Source: Betaproteobacteria bacterium (lineage in GTDB: Bacteria; Pseudomonadota; Gammaproteobacteria; Burkholderiales; Ga0077523). Taken from it: DNA of 64,000 nucleotides. The number at the start of each line of letters is the position of its first letter. Position 1 is the first letter of the stretch. The position numbers were made by a program, and so were the translations under genes. Location of the stretch: assembly GCA_016713305.1 (NCBI GenBank), contig JADJPK010000031.1:826210-890209 (forward strand), read 5' to 3'. Of the stretch, positions 37,044 through 47,500 are shown piece after piece. The notes beneath the pieces were generated by a model. The model saw only the letters and a list, made by a program, of their open reading frames with translations. It made no database searches and was not told the DNA's origin.

Positions 37044-37436
37044 TCATCGTGCCGAAGACGCGCGATGCCGCGACAGTTCTTCTGTCAGCCAGGCGGCGCT
37101 CTGCCGGGGTTCACCGGCTCCGCACTTCACCCGGTACGGCTTGCCGCTCACGCTGCTTTGCGTGGCGGCAAACCGGATGAAGTCCTCGGCCGTGCCGAGC
37201 AGCGCTTTCCTGCGAAGGTAGTCGTACTTGTCCTGCAGGTGTTCGCGGGCGGCCTGTGGCTCGTACCACTTTCCGTTGCGGAAGAAGCGGCAATCCGACG
37301 CAGCGAGATAGGAAAGCAGATGGGCGATCTCGGCCTGCGCCACTGTCGAGAGCACCGCGGCGGGCGAGATGCCCGGGACCATGCCGGCGAGCGCAGGTAC
37401 GGCAGCGATCAGGACTCGAATGATTCGAAAGGACAT
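37044..37436 (-). CDS. DUF5329-like secreted protein
   Basis: The product is 130 residues. It starts MSFRIIRVLIAAVPALAG with a signal peptide, followed by EIAHLLSYLAASDCRFFRNGKWYEPQAA, LQDKYDYLRRKALLGTAEDFI and KPYRVKC. The paired Cys suggest a periplasmic disulfide. The family is known only as a domain of unknown function. The start at 37436 was chosen by the signal peptide; a longer upstream frame overlaps the divergent transporter promoter. Confidence 0.75.
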   Translation of the reverse strand: MSFRIIRVLIAAVPALAGMVPGISPAAVLSTVAQAEIAHLLSYLAASDCRFFRNGKWYEPQAAREHLQDKYDYLRRKALLGTAEDFIRFAATQSSVSGKPYRVKCGAGEPRQSAAWLTEELSRHRASSAR

Positions 37437-37627
37437 CGTCTGCGCTCCGGCAAATCGTTTGAGACAACGACGGCTCCATTCTTCATGGATCGCCCGCCGG
37501 TCGCCGAGTTCCGGGAAGGGCGCCTTGCGCCGTTCCGACGGGGCCCGCTCCGGTTCGCACGGCCTGCCGCGCCGATCGCGCCAATCGCGCAGCGTATACT
37601 CCGGGGCTTCCCGGTCCGCAGCACTCC

Positions 37628-38866
37628 ATGACTTCAACCGCTTCCGCGGCCTCGCACTCCGTCCGCCACGACTCCCACGTCATCGGTCTGGTGGGCGTGG
37701 CGCATGCGACCTCGCACTTCTTCCATCTCATCGTTGCGCCGCTGTTTCCCTGGCTCAAGGTGGCGTTCGGCCTGAGCTACGCCGAACTGGGGCTGGTGAT
37801 GACCGTCTTCTTCATCGTGTCCGGCACGGGACAGGCGATGGCGGGCTTCGTGGTCGATCGCGTCGGTGCCTTTCCGGTGCTGCTGGCAGGGGTGGCACTG
37901 TGCGGTGTCTCCGCCCTGATGCTTGCCGCTGCCCAGAACTACGCCATGCTGCTGACCGGTGCGGCCGTCGCCGGTGCCGGAAACGCCGTCTTCCACCCGG
38001 CGGACTTCACCCTGCTCAATCGCCGCGTCAGCCCCCAGCGTGTTCCGCACGCCTTCAGCATGCACGGCATTTCCGGCAACGTCGGCTGGGCCATCGCTCC
38101 GTTGTTCCTCGTGGGCATCACCACACTCTACGACTGGCGGACCGCGCTGTACTGCGCCGCGGTAATTCCCGCGGCGGTGCTGTGCGTTCTCGTTGCCTTT
38201 CGCCGGCTGCTCGAACCGGCCGGTCAGGAGCAGCGCGACGGTGGGGCGCACGCGGCCGGAGGAAAGAAGGAGCATGCACTCGGGTTCATGCGCCTGCCCG
38301 CGGTGTGGATGTGCTTCGCGTTCTTCATGATCACCGCCATGTCGCTGTCGGGCGTGCAGGTCTTCGCCCCCGCTGCCCTGCACGACCTCTACGAGACCCC
38401 TCTCACCCTGGCGAGTGCCGCCATCACGGTGTTCATGGTGTTCAGCGCCATCGGCATGGTCATCGGCGGATTCATCGCCGCGCGCTCCGTCCACCACGAG
38501 CGCGTGATCGCCGTGGCGTTCATCGTCGCAGCCTGCTGCGCCGTGGCGCTGGGCTCAGGCCTGCTGCCGGGCATGTTCATCTGGATTCCCATCGCGGTCA
38601 TGGGATTCGCCTCCGGCGTGGCCGGCCCCTCCCGCGATCTGCTGGTGCGGGCCGCAGCGCCGCGCAACGCGACGGGACGCGTCTACGGTGTCGTCTACTC
38701 CGGTCTCGACATCGGCATTTCCATCGCGCCGTTCATGTTCGGCGCATTGATGGACGCCCACCAGCCAGGGATGGTGTTCGTGCTCGTGGGCGTCTTCCAG
38801 GCAGCCGCACTCGTCACCGCCGTCGGCGTCGGCCAGCGGACGGCGCGCCGCCTCGCAACCACCTGA
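37628..38866 (+). CDS. Major facilitator superfamily transporter
   Basis: The product is 412 residues with about 12 hydrophobic helices in two halves. It opens with HVIGLVGVAHATSHFFHLIVAPLFPWLKVAFGLSYAELG, and the first-half loop contains VVDRVGAFPVL. Halfway, a charged loop (PAGQEQRDGGAHAAGGKKEH) links the two bundles. Family similarity is to fosmidomycin-resistance/CynX-like members. The substrate is unknown. It lies ten bases upstream of the NYN gene, so the two may form an operon. Confidence 0.88.
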   Translation: MTSTASAASHSVRHDSHVIGLVGVAHATSHFFHLIVAPLFPWLKVAFGLSYAELGLVMTVFFIVSGTGQAMAGFVVDRVGAFPVLLAGVALCGVSALMLAAAQNYAMLLTGAAVAGAGNAVFHPADFTLLNRRVSPQRVPHAFSMHGISGNVGWAIAPLFLVGITTLYDWRTALYCAAVIPAAVLCVLVAFRRLLEPAGQEQRDGGAHAAGGKKEHALGFMRLPAVWMCFAFFMITAMSLSGVQVFAPAALHDLYETPLTLASAAITVFMVFSAIGMVIGGFIAARSVHHERVIAVAFIVAACCAVALGSGLLPGMFIWIPIAVMGFASGVAGPSRDLLVRAAAPRNATGRVYGVVYSGLDIGISIAPFMFGALMDAHQPGMVFVLVGVFQAAALVTAVGVGQRTARRLATT

Positions 38867-38876
38867 GAGAAGAACC

Positions 38877-39950
38877 ATGGCGCAGGAAACGCAAAGCATG
38901 GCCCTGTTCTGCGACTTCGAGAACGTCGCGCTGGGTGTCCGCGACGCGAAGTACGAGAAGTTCGATATCAAGAAAGTGCTGGAGCGGCTGCTGCTCAAGG
39001 GCAGCATCGTCGTGAAGAAGGCCTACTGCGACTGGGAGCGCTACAAGGGCTTCAAGGCCTCGATGCACGAGGCGTCGTTCGAGCTCATCGAGATCCCGCA
39101 CGTGCGCCAGTCCGGGAAGAACTCCGCGGACATCCGCATGGTGGTCGATGCGCTGGATCTCTGCTATACGAAATCGCATGTGGACACGTTCGTGCTGATC
39201 ACCGGCGATTCCGACTTCTCGCCGCTGGTGTCGAAGTTGCGCGAGAACAACAAGACGGTGATCGGCGTGGGCGTGAAGAAGTCGACGTCCGACCTGCTGA
39301 TTGCCAACTGCGACGAGTTCATCTACTACGACGATCTGGTGCGCGAAAAGCCGAAACGCACCACGACTTCGCGGGGGCGCGCGGCCCCGAAGAGCCTGCC
39401 CAAGGAGGCTGCGGAACCGCCATCGGCGGCAGAGGTGGAAGTGCCCGTCGTCGCCGAAGCAGTCGAGGCGCCGCCGCCCGCAGTGGCGGAATCCGCGGGA
39501 ACCAAGGGGCGCAAGGCCCCCAGCCGGGGCCGCCGCGGTGCGAAGGCGGCGAAGGCGGAACCGGCGGCAGCGGAAACGACCGTCGCCGGAGCGACCGAGG
39601 CCGAAGCCGCGGAACCCGCGCACGGAAACGGCAATGGCAATGGCGTCGAGCCGGGCAACGCAGCCGAACCGTTCGTCAAGACCGAGGAACAGAAGAAGCT
39701 GGAGGCCATCGAACTGGTGATGGAGACCATCGAAGCCATGGCAGCCGAGCGCGGATCCGAGGACAAGATCTGGGGGTCGATGGTCAAGCAGGCACTGAAG
39801 CGCCGCCGCCCCGGCTTCAACGAGAACTACTACGGTTTCAGTTCCTTCTCCCGCCTGCTGGACGAAGCGGAGGCGCGCAAGCTGCTCACGCTGGAGCACG
39901 ACGAGAAGTCGGGCGGTGTGATCATCCGCGGATTCAGCGCGGACTGGTGA
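38877..39950 (+). CDS. NYN-domain (LabA/DUF88-like) putative ribonuclease with C-terminal LOTUS/OST-HTH domain
   Basis: The product is 357 residues. The N-terminal PIN-like NYN domain has the acidic residues in ALFCDFENVALG, NSADIRMVVDALDL and VLITGDSDFSPLVSKL, expected to bind metal for RNA cleavage. A long Ala/Pro/Glu-rich linker (about residues 160-270, with a short GNGNGNG run) follows. The C-terminal OST-HTH/LOTUS domain has KRRRPGFNENYYGFSSFSRLL, which in other proteins binds G-rich RNA. It is presumably a cytoplasmic RNA regulator. The frame is intact. Confidence 0.9.
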   Translation: MAQETQSMALFCDFENVALGVRDAKYEKFDIKKVLERLLLKGSIVVKKAYCDWERYKGFKASMHEASFELIEIPHVRQSGKNSADIRMVVDALDLCYTKSHVDTFVLITGDSDFSPLVSKLRENNKTVIGVGVKKSTSDLLIANCDEFIYYDDLVREKPKRTTTSRGRAAPKSLPKEAAEPPSAAEVEVPVVAEAVEAPPPAVAESAGTKGRKAPSRGRRGAKAAKAEPAAAETTVAGATEAEAAEPAHGNGNGNGVEPGNAAEPFVKTEEQKKLEAIELVMETIEAMAAERGSEDKIWGSMVKQALKRRRPGFNENYYGFSSFSRLLDEAEARKLLTLEHDEKSGGVIIRGFSADW

Positions 39951-39975
39951 ACGTGCGTCGAGGCCCTGGTCCAGA

Positions 39976-39996
39976 GCGAGGCCGGCGCGGCCTCGC
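39976..39996. terminator. GC-rich hairpin after the NYN gene
   Basis: GCGAGGCC and GGCCTCGC form a perfect 8-bp stem around GGCGC, 26 bases after the NYN stop. A wider inverted pair (CCCTGGTCC at 39964 and GGACCAGGG at 40049) encloses it. It lies between convergent genes and lacks a T-run. Confidence 0.45.
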
Positions 39997-40065
39997 GGGC
40001 CGCGGAGCCTGGCGTGCGTTTCCGCCCTCGTCGAGCGGAGTGTCCCGGGGACCAGGGTCCGGGGT

Positions 40066-40821
40066 CTAGGTCCCGCCCCTGCGCGCCACGCACGACACCC
40101 ATGCCTGGGCCCACATTCCCTGCGGATCCCTTTCCAGTTCGCGCATGGTGCGCGCATGCTCGGGCATGCCGTCCCGGTCGTATTGCACAGCCATCACGTC
40201 CGTGATCGCGGTGATGGGGTCGTAGACTTCGAAGCGGGCGTGCATCCGCGCATCGACAAAGCCCGCCTCCGACAGGAGGGTCGCAAGCTTGCGGCCCGTG
40301 CCCGGATCACCGCCGTTGTCCGTCTGCTTGTCCACGTATGCCTGCACGGCAGCGCGCCTCGCGGCCGTGGCCGGTGCCACGATGAAGGCTTCCCAATCGG
40401 GCGTTGCCACGCCGATGACTCCCCCGGGCTTGAGAACCCTCAGGCATTCACGAGCGGCGGCAGCGGTGTCGCTCAGATGCTCGAACAGCGCGTGCGAGAA
40501 GATCGCGTCGAAATGCGCGTCCGGATACGGAAGTTCGTAGATGCTCGCCTGCCGGAATGTCACATTGTGCAGGCCGGCATCGCGCGCGCGGCGCTGCGCG
40601 AGTTCGATCTGGGACGCATCCATGTCGATGGCCTCGACTGCTCCCTGCGGCACACGGGCGACGATTCCGAACGTGATGCTGCCGGGGCCACAGCCGCAGT
40701 CCAGCACCTTCATGCCGGGCTGCAGGTGCGGAACGAAGAACGCGCCGTGGGATTCGAGGGTCCGCCGCAGCAGGAATCGCATCGCGGCGTCGCTGTAACC
40801 GAGTGTGTATTGTTCGTCCAT
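40066..40821 (-). CDS. Class I SAM-dependent methyltransferase
   Basis: The product is 251 residues. The SAM-binding motif I is KVLDCGCGPGSITFGI, followed by the acidic end of beta2 (EAIDMDASQIELAQRRA) and a motif IV region FDAIFSHALFEHL. It belongs to the UbiE/MenG-like Methyltransf_11 group, but the substrate cannot be inferred. It is the last gene of a minus-strand run and is separated from the aldolase by 91 bases. Confidence 0.88.
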   Translation of the reverse strand: MDEQYTLGYSDAAMRFLLRRTLESHGAFFVPHLQPGMKVLDCGCGPGSITFGIVARVPQGAVEAIDMDASQIELAQRRARDAGLHNVTFRQASIYELPYPDAHFDAIFSHALFEHLSDTAAAARECLRVLKPGGVIGVATPDWEAFIVAPATAARRAAVQAYVDKQTDNGGDPGTGRKLATLLSEAGFVDARMHARFEVYDPITAITDVMAVQYDRDGMPEHARTMRELERDPQGMWAQAWVSCVARRGGT

Positions 40822-40912
40822 GTCCTGTCGTGGTGAATTCAGCTCCGGCCCCGCAAGTGCGCGGTCACGAGATGCCGGGGCACCTCGCCTGCCCTGCGGG
40901 ACGACCTGAGGA

Positions 40913-41695
40913 TCAGAGCGCGTCCTTGAGATCGTTCAGCACCTTGAAGTGGCCGCGCAAGGCAGCCTGGACGAGGTGCACGTCCACGCCCGCGGAGAAG
41001 AATCTGAAGCCCTTGGCCCAGTAGTCGCGCGTCCAGGCATCAGAGGCCGTCATCACGCCCAGCGTCTTGCCGTGACGCTTCGCGGCGGCGCACATCCTCT
41101 CGATCGCCTGCACGTACGTCGGATGATCGAACTGCGCGGGGATGCCGAGGAAATTGGTGAGATCGAAGTGACCCAGCCACAGGACGTCGACACCCGGAAC
41201 TGCGGCGATCTCGTCGATGTTCTCGATGCCCTCCGCCGTTTCGATCAGACACATCACGAGCGTGCGCTCGTTGGCGACGCGGATGATTTCCTTCACGTCG
41301 CCGCCCTCGTAGTCGTCGGCCGTGAATCCGAATGCGGCGCCACGGCGGCCCTCCGGCGGATAGCGGGTGCTCCGGACGATGCTGCGGGCCTCCTCCGCCG
41401 ACCCCACCATGGGCACCATGATGCCCATCACTCCCGCATCGAGGGCACGCGCAATGTGGTTGTACTGCCCGGTGGGCACGCGCGCCAGGGGCACGATGCC
41501 GATTCCGCGGCACAACGCCGCCTGGGTCTTCACCTGATCGAACGTCGCGCCGTTGTGCTCCATGTCGATCAGCAGGAACTCCCCGCCGCTCGCCTTCACG
41601 ATCTGCGGCAATCCGGGCACGAGAAAGTCCCAGCCGAAGCTGCCGAAGGCCGGTTCGCCGCGAAGCAGCTTTTCCTTGACGGGGTTGTGGCGCAT
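40913..41695 (-). CDS. HpcH/HpaI-type aldolase
   Basis: The product is 260 residues, a class II metal-dependent aldolase related to 2-keto-3-deoxy-sugar-acid and 4-hydroxy-2-oxoheptanedioate aldolases. The segments GSFGWDFLVPGLPQIV, LLIDMEHNGATFDQ, VPLARVPTGQ, and MCLIETAEGIENIDEIAAVPGVD with the metal-binding Glu support this. The start at 41695 has AGGAGGG upstream and follows the dehydrogenase by eight bases. It would release pyruvate or an oxoacid plus an aldehyde. Confidence 0.88.
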   Translation of the reverse strand: MRHNPVKEKLLRGEPAFGSFGWDFLVPGLPQIVKASGGEFLLIDMEHNGATFDQVKTQAALCRGIGIVPLARVPTGQYNHIARALDAGVMGIMVPMVGSAEEARSIVRSTRYPPEGRRGAAFGFTADDYEGGDVKEIIRVANERTLVMCLIETAEGIENIDEIAAVPGVDVLWLGHFDLTNFLGIPAQFDHPTYVQAIERMCAAAKRHGKTLGVMTASDAWTRDYWAKGFRFFSAGVDVHLVQAALRGHFKVLNDLKDAL

Positions 41696-41703
41696 CTCCC
41701 CTC

Positions 41704-42729
41704 CTATGCGTGGAACTTCCCGGCGAGCGATGCGTGGCGCAGCGCCTCCGGATTGACGACGGTGCGCGGCTTGCGGCCGTGCGCGAGATCCACGGCGGCG
41801 CGGAATGCGCCTTCGCCCAGCATGCGCATGCACTCGTCCGTGTGACAGATGGCGTGAGGCGCCACGATCACGTTGTCCAGGCCCAGCAGCGGGTTGTCGA
41901 CAGGCGTGGGCTCCTGTTCGAACACGTCGATGGCCGCGCCGGCGATGCGGCCGGTCTTCAACGCCTCGAACAGCGCGTTCTCCTGCACCACCGGTCCGCG
42001 CGAGGTGTTGATGAAATAGGCGCTCGGCTTCATGAGACCGAACTGCGGCGCCCCCATCAGACCCTTGGTGCGATCGTCCAGCAGGCAGTTCACCGACACG
42101 AAGTCCGATTGCTGCAGCAGCGTGTCGAGGTCGACCATGGTCACGCCCAGGTCCGCCACGGCGGACTGAGGCACATGGGGGTCGCACCCGAGCAGCTTCA
42201 GGTCGAAGGGCCGCGCCAGCTTCAACACCTCCTTGCCGATGTTGCCCACGCCGATCACGCCGAGGGTGCGGCCCATGAGTCCCATCCCCAGATAGTTGCC
42301 CTTCTCCGCCCAGCGCCCGTCACGCACGAGCCGGTCCTTGAGCACCAGCCGGTGTGCGAGCGCCAGCACGTACAGCATCACCGAAGCCGCGACCGGACGC
42401 CGAACGCCTTCGGGCACGATGGTGAGCAGCACGCCGTTGTCCGTGCAGGCCTGCACGTCGACGTTGTCGTAGCCGACGCCGAAGCGGGCCACGAGCTTCA
42501 TCCGGCGATCTGCGCCGGACAGCGTCTGGCGTGTGACCTTCGAGCCCATCAGGCAGAACGCGTCGTAGCGCGCCGCGTGCGCAGGCGTCAGCTCCGCGGC
42601 CTTCTCGGGGAGGATCTCCCATTCCACCGCCGGATCGTCGAGGATCTTCATCGCCTCGGGTCCGAATACCGTCCCACCATCGGCCGTCACGATCTCCGGA
42701 CTGATGCCGATCCTGAATTTTTCGGTCAT
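41704..42729 (-). CDS. D-2-hydroxyacid dehydrogenase (NAD-binding)
   Basis: The product is 341 residues. The NAD-binding loop is TLGVIGVGNIGKEVLKLARPF. The conserved Arg, Glu and His of the family are in INTSRGPVV, AAIDVFEQEPTP and VIVAPHAICHTDE. It oxidises or reduces a 2-hydroxyacid. A strong GGAGGAGAAG site precedes the ATG at 42729. It is part of the SDR-SDR-dehydrogenase-aldolase series, which resembles sugar-acid catabolism. Confidence 0.92.
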   Translation of the reverse strand: MTEKFRIGISPEIVTADGGTVFGPEAMKILDDPAVEWEILPEKAAELTPAHAARYDAFCLMGSKVTRQTLSGADRRMKLVARFGVGYDNVDVQACTDNGVLLTIVPEGVRRPVAASVMLYVLALAHRLVLKDRLVRDGRWAEKGNYLGMGLMGRTLGVIGVGNIGKEVLKLARPFDLKLLGCDPHVPQSAVADLGVTMVDLDTLLQQSDFVSVNCLLDDRTKGLMGAPQFGLMKPSAYFINTSRGPVVQENALFEALKTGRIAGAAIDVFEQEPTPVDNPLLGLDNVIVAPHAICHTDECMRMLGEGAFRAAVDLAHGRKPRTVVNPEALRHASLAGKFHA

Positions 42730-42793
42730 GTCACTTCTCCTCCATGCGTGTATCGGCGCCGCTGCGCGTGCCTGCGTGCGTCCGTCTGTCCTG

Positions 42794-43549
42794 CTACATC
42801 GCGGCCGTGAATGCGCCGTCCACCACCAGCACGTGTCCGTTGACGAACGAGGCCTCGTCGGAGGCCAGGAACACGCAAGCCGGCCCCAGTTCCTCCGGCT
42901 TTCCCCACCGGGCCGCCGGCGTGCGCTTGCAGACCCAGTCGTTGAATTCGACGTTGTCGATGAGCGCCGTGTTCATCTCGGTGGCGAAATAGCCCGGCGC
43001 GATGGCATTCACCGTGATGCCTTCCTTCGCCAGTTCGACGGCAAGTTCCCGCGTGAGCGCATGGACGGCGCCCTTGGACGCGATGTAGGCGGAGATCGTG
43101 GGGCGTGCCGCGATGGCGCTGATGGAGCCCGTGACGATGATGCGGCCGCGTTTCGCCGGAATCATCAGCCGGGCGGCCTCGCGCGCCAGCATCCACACGG
43201 CGGTGAGATTGGTGTCGAGCACCCGGCGGAAATCCGCCGTCTCGAACTCGCGGATCGGCTTGCGGTGCTGGATCCCGGCGTTGAGCACCACGATGTCCAG
43301 CCGCCCGTGCTTGCGGCCGATGGCCGCCACCGCCTGGACCGCGACTTCCTCGTGCGTGACGTCGAACGCTTCCACCTCGGCGGACCAGCCGCGGGCTGTC
43401 AGATCCGCGCAGCGCTGCTCCAGCGCCTGGACATCGCGGCCATTGAGGATCACCGTGGCGCCCGCCTGGGCCAGCGACGAGGCCATCGCCCAGCCCAGCC
43501 CCCGCGACGCGCCGGTCACGAGCGCGATCTTTCCCTTCAGGTCGAACAT
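42794..43549 (-). CDS. Short-chain dehydrogenase/reductase (gluconate 5-dehydrogenase-like)
   Basis: The product is 251 residues. The cofactor loop is VTGASRGLGWAMASSLA, with VLNAGIQHRK (NAG motif). The active site is Ser in VTGSISAIAA with Tyr-X3-Lys in SAYIASKGA. The C-terminus CVFLASDEASFVNGHVLVVDGA is classical. A GGAGGAG ribosome site precedes the start. It lies downstream of another SDR and upstream of the hydroxyacid dehydrogenase. Confidence 0.93.
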   Translation of the reverse strand: MFDLKGKIALVTGASRGLGWAMASSLAQAGATVILNGRDVQALEQRCADLTARGWSAEVEAFDVTHEEVAVQAVAAIGRKHGRLDIVVLNAGIQHRKPIREFETADFRRVLDTNLTAVWMLAREAARLMIPAKRGRIIVTGSISAIAARPTISAYIASKGAVHALTRELAVELAKEGITVNAIAPGYFATEMNTALIDNVEFNDWVCKRTPAARWGKPEELGPACVFLASDEASFVNGHVLVVDGAFTAAM

Positions 43550-43582
43550 GGTCTGACTCCTCCGTATCTGTCCGGCCCACGC

Positions 43583-44346
43583 TCAGGGCATGTACTGGCC
43601 GCCGTTCACTTCGATGATCTGTCCGGTCACGTATCCGCTCATCTGCGCTGAGGCGAGGTACAGGAATGCGCCGGTGCATTCGTCCGGCGTGCCGATCCGG
43701 TTCATGGGAATGGTCGACTTGAACGCCTCGAGCATCTGCGGCGTCGAGAACCGGTCGTGGAACGGCGTGTGGATCACCCCGGGGCCACAGCGTTCACCCG
43801 GATGCCGTCCTTGACCAGTTCCTTGGCCAGCCCGCGGGTCATGGTGGACACAAAACCCTTCGAACCCGCGTAGAGCACGGCGCCGGGACCGCCGCCATGA
43901 CGCGCGGCGACCGACGTCACGTTGATGACGGCGCCACCCCCTTGCGCCCGCATCTGCGGAACAGCCGCCGAGATGCAGGTGAGCGCCGAGCGCACGTTGA
44001 GATGCAGCACCTGGTCGAACAGTTCGTCGGTCAGCTGCTCGATGGGCACCCTCTGCACCATCGCCCCGGCATTGTTGACGAGAACGTCCAGCCGTCCGAA
44101 GGCCCTGATGGTGGCGGCCACCACCTCCCGGCATGCCGCCGAGGACGTGACATCCGCCCGGACTGCGACCGCATCGCCTCCCGCCTTGCGAATGTCGGAC
44201 ACCACCGATTCGGCATCGTCGCGGCTGCTGTTGTAGTGCACGGCCACCCGCGCACCGTTGGCACCGAATGCCCTGGCCGCCGCTGCGCCGATGCCGGTGC
44301 TGGCGCCTGTCACGAGCACGGCCCTGCCCTTCAGATCCTCGATCAT
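43583..44346 (-). pseudogene. Short-chain dehydrogenase/reductase, one-base frameshift
   Basis: The frame starting MIEDLKGRAVLVTGASTGIG has NNAG, VINVTSVAA and VLYAGSKGFVST (Tyr-X3-Lys). It runs to NAVAPG near 43780, where it meets a stop. The normal continuation VIHTPFHDRFSTPQMLEAF to VNGGQYMP reads in another frame to 43583. Adding one base in the CCCCGGGG run at 43777-43784 gives one 254-codon SDR. It is probably a sequencing error. It is the first gene of the operon and is divergent from the cyclase gene. Confidence 0.88.
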
Positions 44347-44521
44347 CCTCGGTCCCCGTAGTTCGCACAGGGTGAACCCTGTTCGAGCCGATGGTATAAC
44401 ACGGGCGAGAGTGATCGGCGCGCCGCCCGCTGCTAGTATCCGCGCTGGCGTTGCCTCCGGCGGGCATGCGTGGCCCGTCCGGTCGCCGGGAAGTCCTCTC
44501 AGTGACGAGACGAACAAGATC

Positions 44522-47500
44522 ATGAATCCAGCACCGGAAGCCCGTGCCGTCGGCGCGAGCCCCGAGCGTCGCCAGGCCACCATCGCGTTCTGCGACGTGG
44601 TGGACTCCACCGCACTCGCCTCCCGGCTCGACCCGGAGGATCTGCGCGAAGTGCTCGGCGCGTTCTTCTCCACGGCCGGCGCCATCGTCGCCCGCCACGA
44701 GGGACTGGTCGCCCGCTACATGGGCGACGGCATGCTTCTGTATTTCGGCTACCCCCACGCCAGCGAAGACGCCCCCGAGCGCGCGGCGAGGGCCGCGCTG
44801 GAGATCGTGGAGGCGGTCGCCAGACTGGAGCCCATGCCGGGTATCGGCATCCGCGTGCGCGTGGGCGTCGCCACGGGGATGGTCGTGATCGGGGACGTCC
44901 TGGGGGAGGGCGCAGCGCGCGAACAGGCGGTGTCCGGAATCACCGCCCACCTCGCGGCCCGCGTGCAGGCCGTCGCTCAGCCCGGGCAAGTGCTCGTGGC
45001 CGACAGCACCCGGCTGCTCCTCGGGAATCTCTTCGATTGCCAGGACCTCGGGCTGCACCCGATGAAGGGGTTCTCGGAACCGCAGCGGGTCTGGCACGTG
45101 GCGGCAGAACAGCATGTCGTGAGCCGGTTCAAGGCGCAGCGACAGCGCCACGGCAGTGCGCCGCTGGTGGGACGCGACGCCGAAGCGGCCACCCTGCAGG
45201 ATCTATGGGCGAAGGCCGCGGCGGGCAGCGGGCAGATCGTCGAGATCCGTGGCGAGGCCGGCATCGGCAAGTCGCGTCTGGCGGAAGCCTTCCTGCAGCA
45301 GATCGAGAACGAACCGCAGTGGCTCCTGCGCTATTCGTGCACTCCGCACACGGCCAACACGGCGCTGTTCCCGGTGATCAGCCAGATCGAATTCGCGGCG
45401 GGATTCACGCGCCAAGACGCGCCGGTGGTGAAGTTGCAGAAGCTTGCGGACTTTCTGGAGCGCCTGCCGACCGCCGTGGATACGGCGCAGGCGGTCAGCT
45501 ATCTCGGCACCCTTCTGTCGATTCCTCTCGAAGGCAGCGCCTATCCGGTACCAGCGGACACGCCCGAAAGGCGTCGCGACAAGACCTTGGAGATCCTCCG
45601 CAACTGGCCGCTCACACTTTCCAAGGACCGGCCGGTCGTGATGTTCGTGGAGGATCTGCACTGGGCCGACCCCACCACCCTCGATCTGCTGGGTCAGTTC
45701 ATTGCGGCCCTTCCGGGCCATCGCGTGCTGCTGATCGCGACCTCGCGTCCGGAGTTCGAATCCGGCTGGTCCGAAAGCCCCCGGCTCACGCGCCTGCCGC
45801 TGAACCGTCTCGATCGAGACAGCCGCGTCACCATCGTCAACCACTTCGCCGCCGACCGCAGCATGCCGGACGAAGTGCTGGCCCAGATCGTCGATCGCAG
45901 CGACGGCGTTCCCCTGTTCGTGGAGGAGATCACGCACGCGGTGCTGGAGGGAGGGGCGCTCGATTCAGCGCAGGGACGCACGCAGGTCATCGTGCCCAGT
46001 TCCCTGCAGGATCTGCTCATGGCGCGCCTGGACCGGCTGTCCGGCGCCAAGGAGATTGCGCAGGTCGCCGCAGTGATCGGGCGGGATTTTTCCCGGGACC
46101 TGCTGGCCGCCGTGGTGCAGCCAGGCAGCGTGGAGATCGACGACGCGATCGCCCGGCTGGACGATGCCGAACTGGTCCAGCCGATCTCGGATGCCGATGG
46201 CGGAAGTTACCGCTTCCGCCACGCGCTCATCCAGGATGCCGCCTACGGGACCTTGCTTCGCGCCACCCGCCAGCGGCTGCACGGCCGGATCGCCGAAGCG
46301 ATCGAGGCGCGCTTCCCCGAGACGGCCGAGAGCGCGCCCGAACTCCTGGCCCACCACTTCACCCAGGCCGCCGACGCGCCCCACGCCGTGCCGTACTGGA
46401 GACGCGCCGGGCTGCGCGCCGCCAGCCGCGCGGCGAACGCCGAGGCGAGCCGGCACTTCGAGGCGGCGCTGACGCAACTGGCCCTGTTGCCCGTCACCCC
46501 GGAGCGCCTGGGGCTGGAACTGGAACTCCAGGTGCAACTGGGGCTGGCCCTGTCCGCATGGCGCGGCTACGCGGCACCGGGGGTAGAAACGGCCTATCGC
46601 CGCGCCCGGGAGCTATGCCACATGATGGGCGACGTCGCCGAACTGTTCCCGGTGATCCGCGGCCTGTGCACGTTCTACATCGTCCGCACCGATCTCACGG
46701 CGGCGCACGAACTGGCCCTGCAGTGCGTGCGGCTGGGCGAGGAGACGGCCCGCCCCGATTACCTCGTGGAAGGTTATTCGGCGCTGGGCTATGTGCTCTA
46801 CTACTTCGGGCAGTTGGACAAGGCCGTCGAACTGCTGTCCCGTTCCATCGAGATCTACCGCAACGCCGACGGAGAGAAGCTCGTCTATCCGTCCGCCCAG
46901 GATCCGTGCATCGCGTCGCTGTGCCTGCTTTCCCACGCGCAGTGCCTGCAGGGCCGTCTGCCCGAAGCGAGAAGGACGGCCGATGAAGCGATCGAGCTGG
47001 CGCAGCGCCTGAACCGGCCCTTCGAGATGGCCTATGCACGGGGCTATTGCGCCATGCTGGAGAATCTCCTGGGCAATCCGCTGCTCGCGCTCAATCACGC
47101 ACAGCAGTGTCTTGCGATCTCGCAGGAACGCGGTTTCATGATCTGGCTGGGCGTGGGCACGATCCAGCTCTGCTGTGCGATGACGGCCACGGGGAACGCC
47201 CAGGGTGCGGTGGACATGCTGGAAGGCACGTTTGCCGCGTGGCTCGCCGGCGGCGCGAAACTCAGCACGCCGTTCTGCAAGGCCTGGATCGCCCGCACGC
47301 GGCTGGCGCTCGGACATGCCGTCGAAGCGGCCGCCGCCATCGACGAAGGTCTTGCCGCCTCCGCCGAGTCGAGGGAGCGCTACATGGACGCCGACCTGCT
47401 GCGGTTGAAGGCGGATGTGGCGCTGACCCGCGGAGAACGCGGCGCAGCGGCCGAAGCGCTGCGCGAGTCGCTGCGCATTGCGGCGGAACAGGGCACGAGG

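Noticed and set aside
44258..44521. In-frame 88-codon extension upstream of the cyclase start
   Set aside because: It overlaps the divergent SDR and is low-complexity; the cyclase domain begins normally after the start at 44522.
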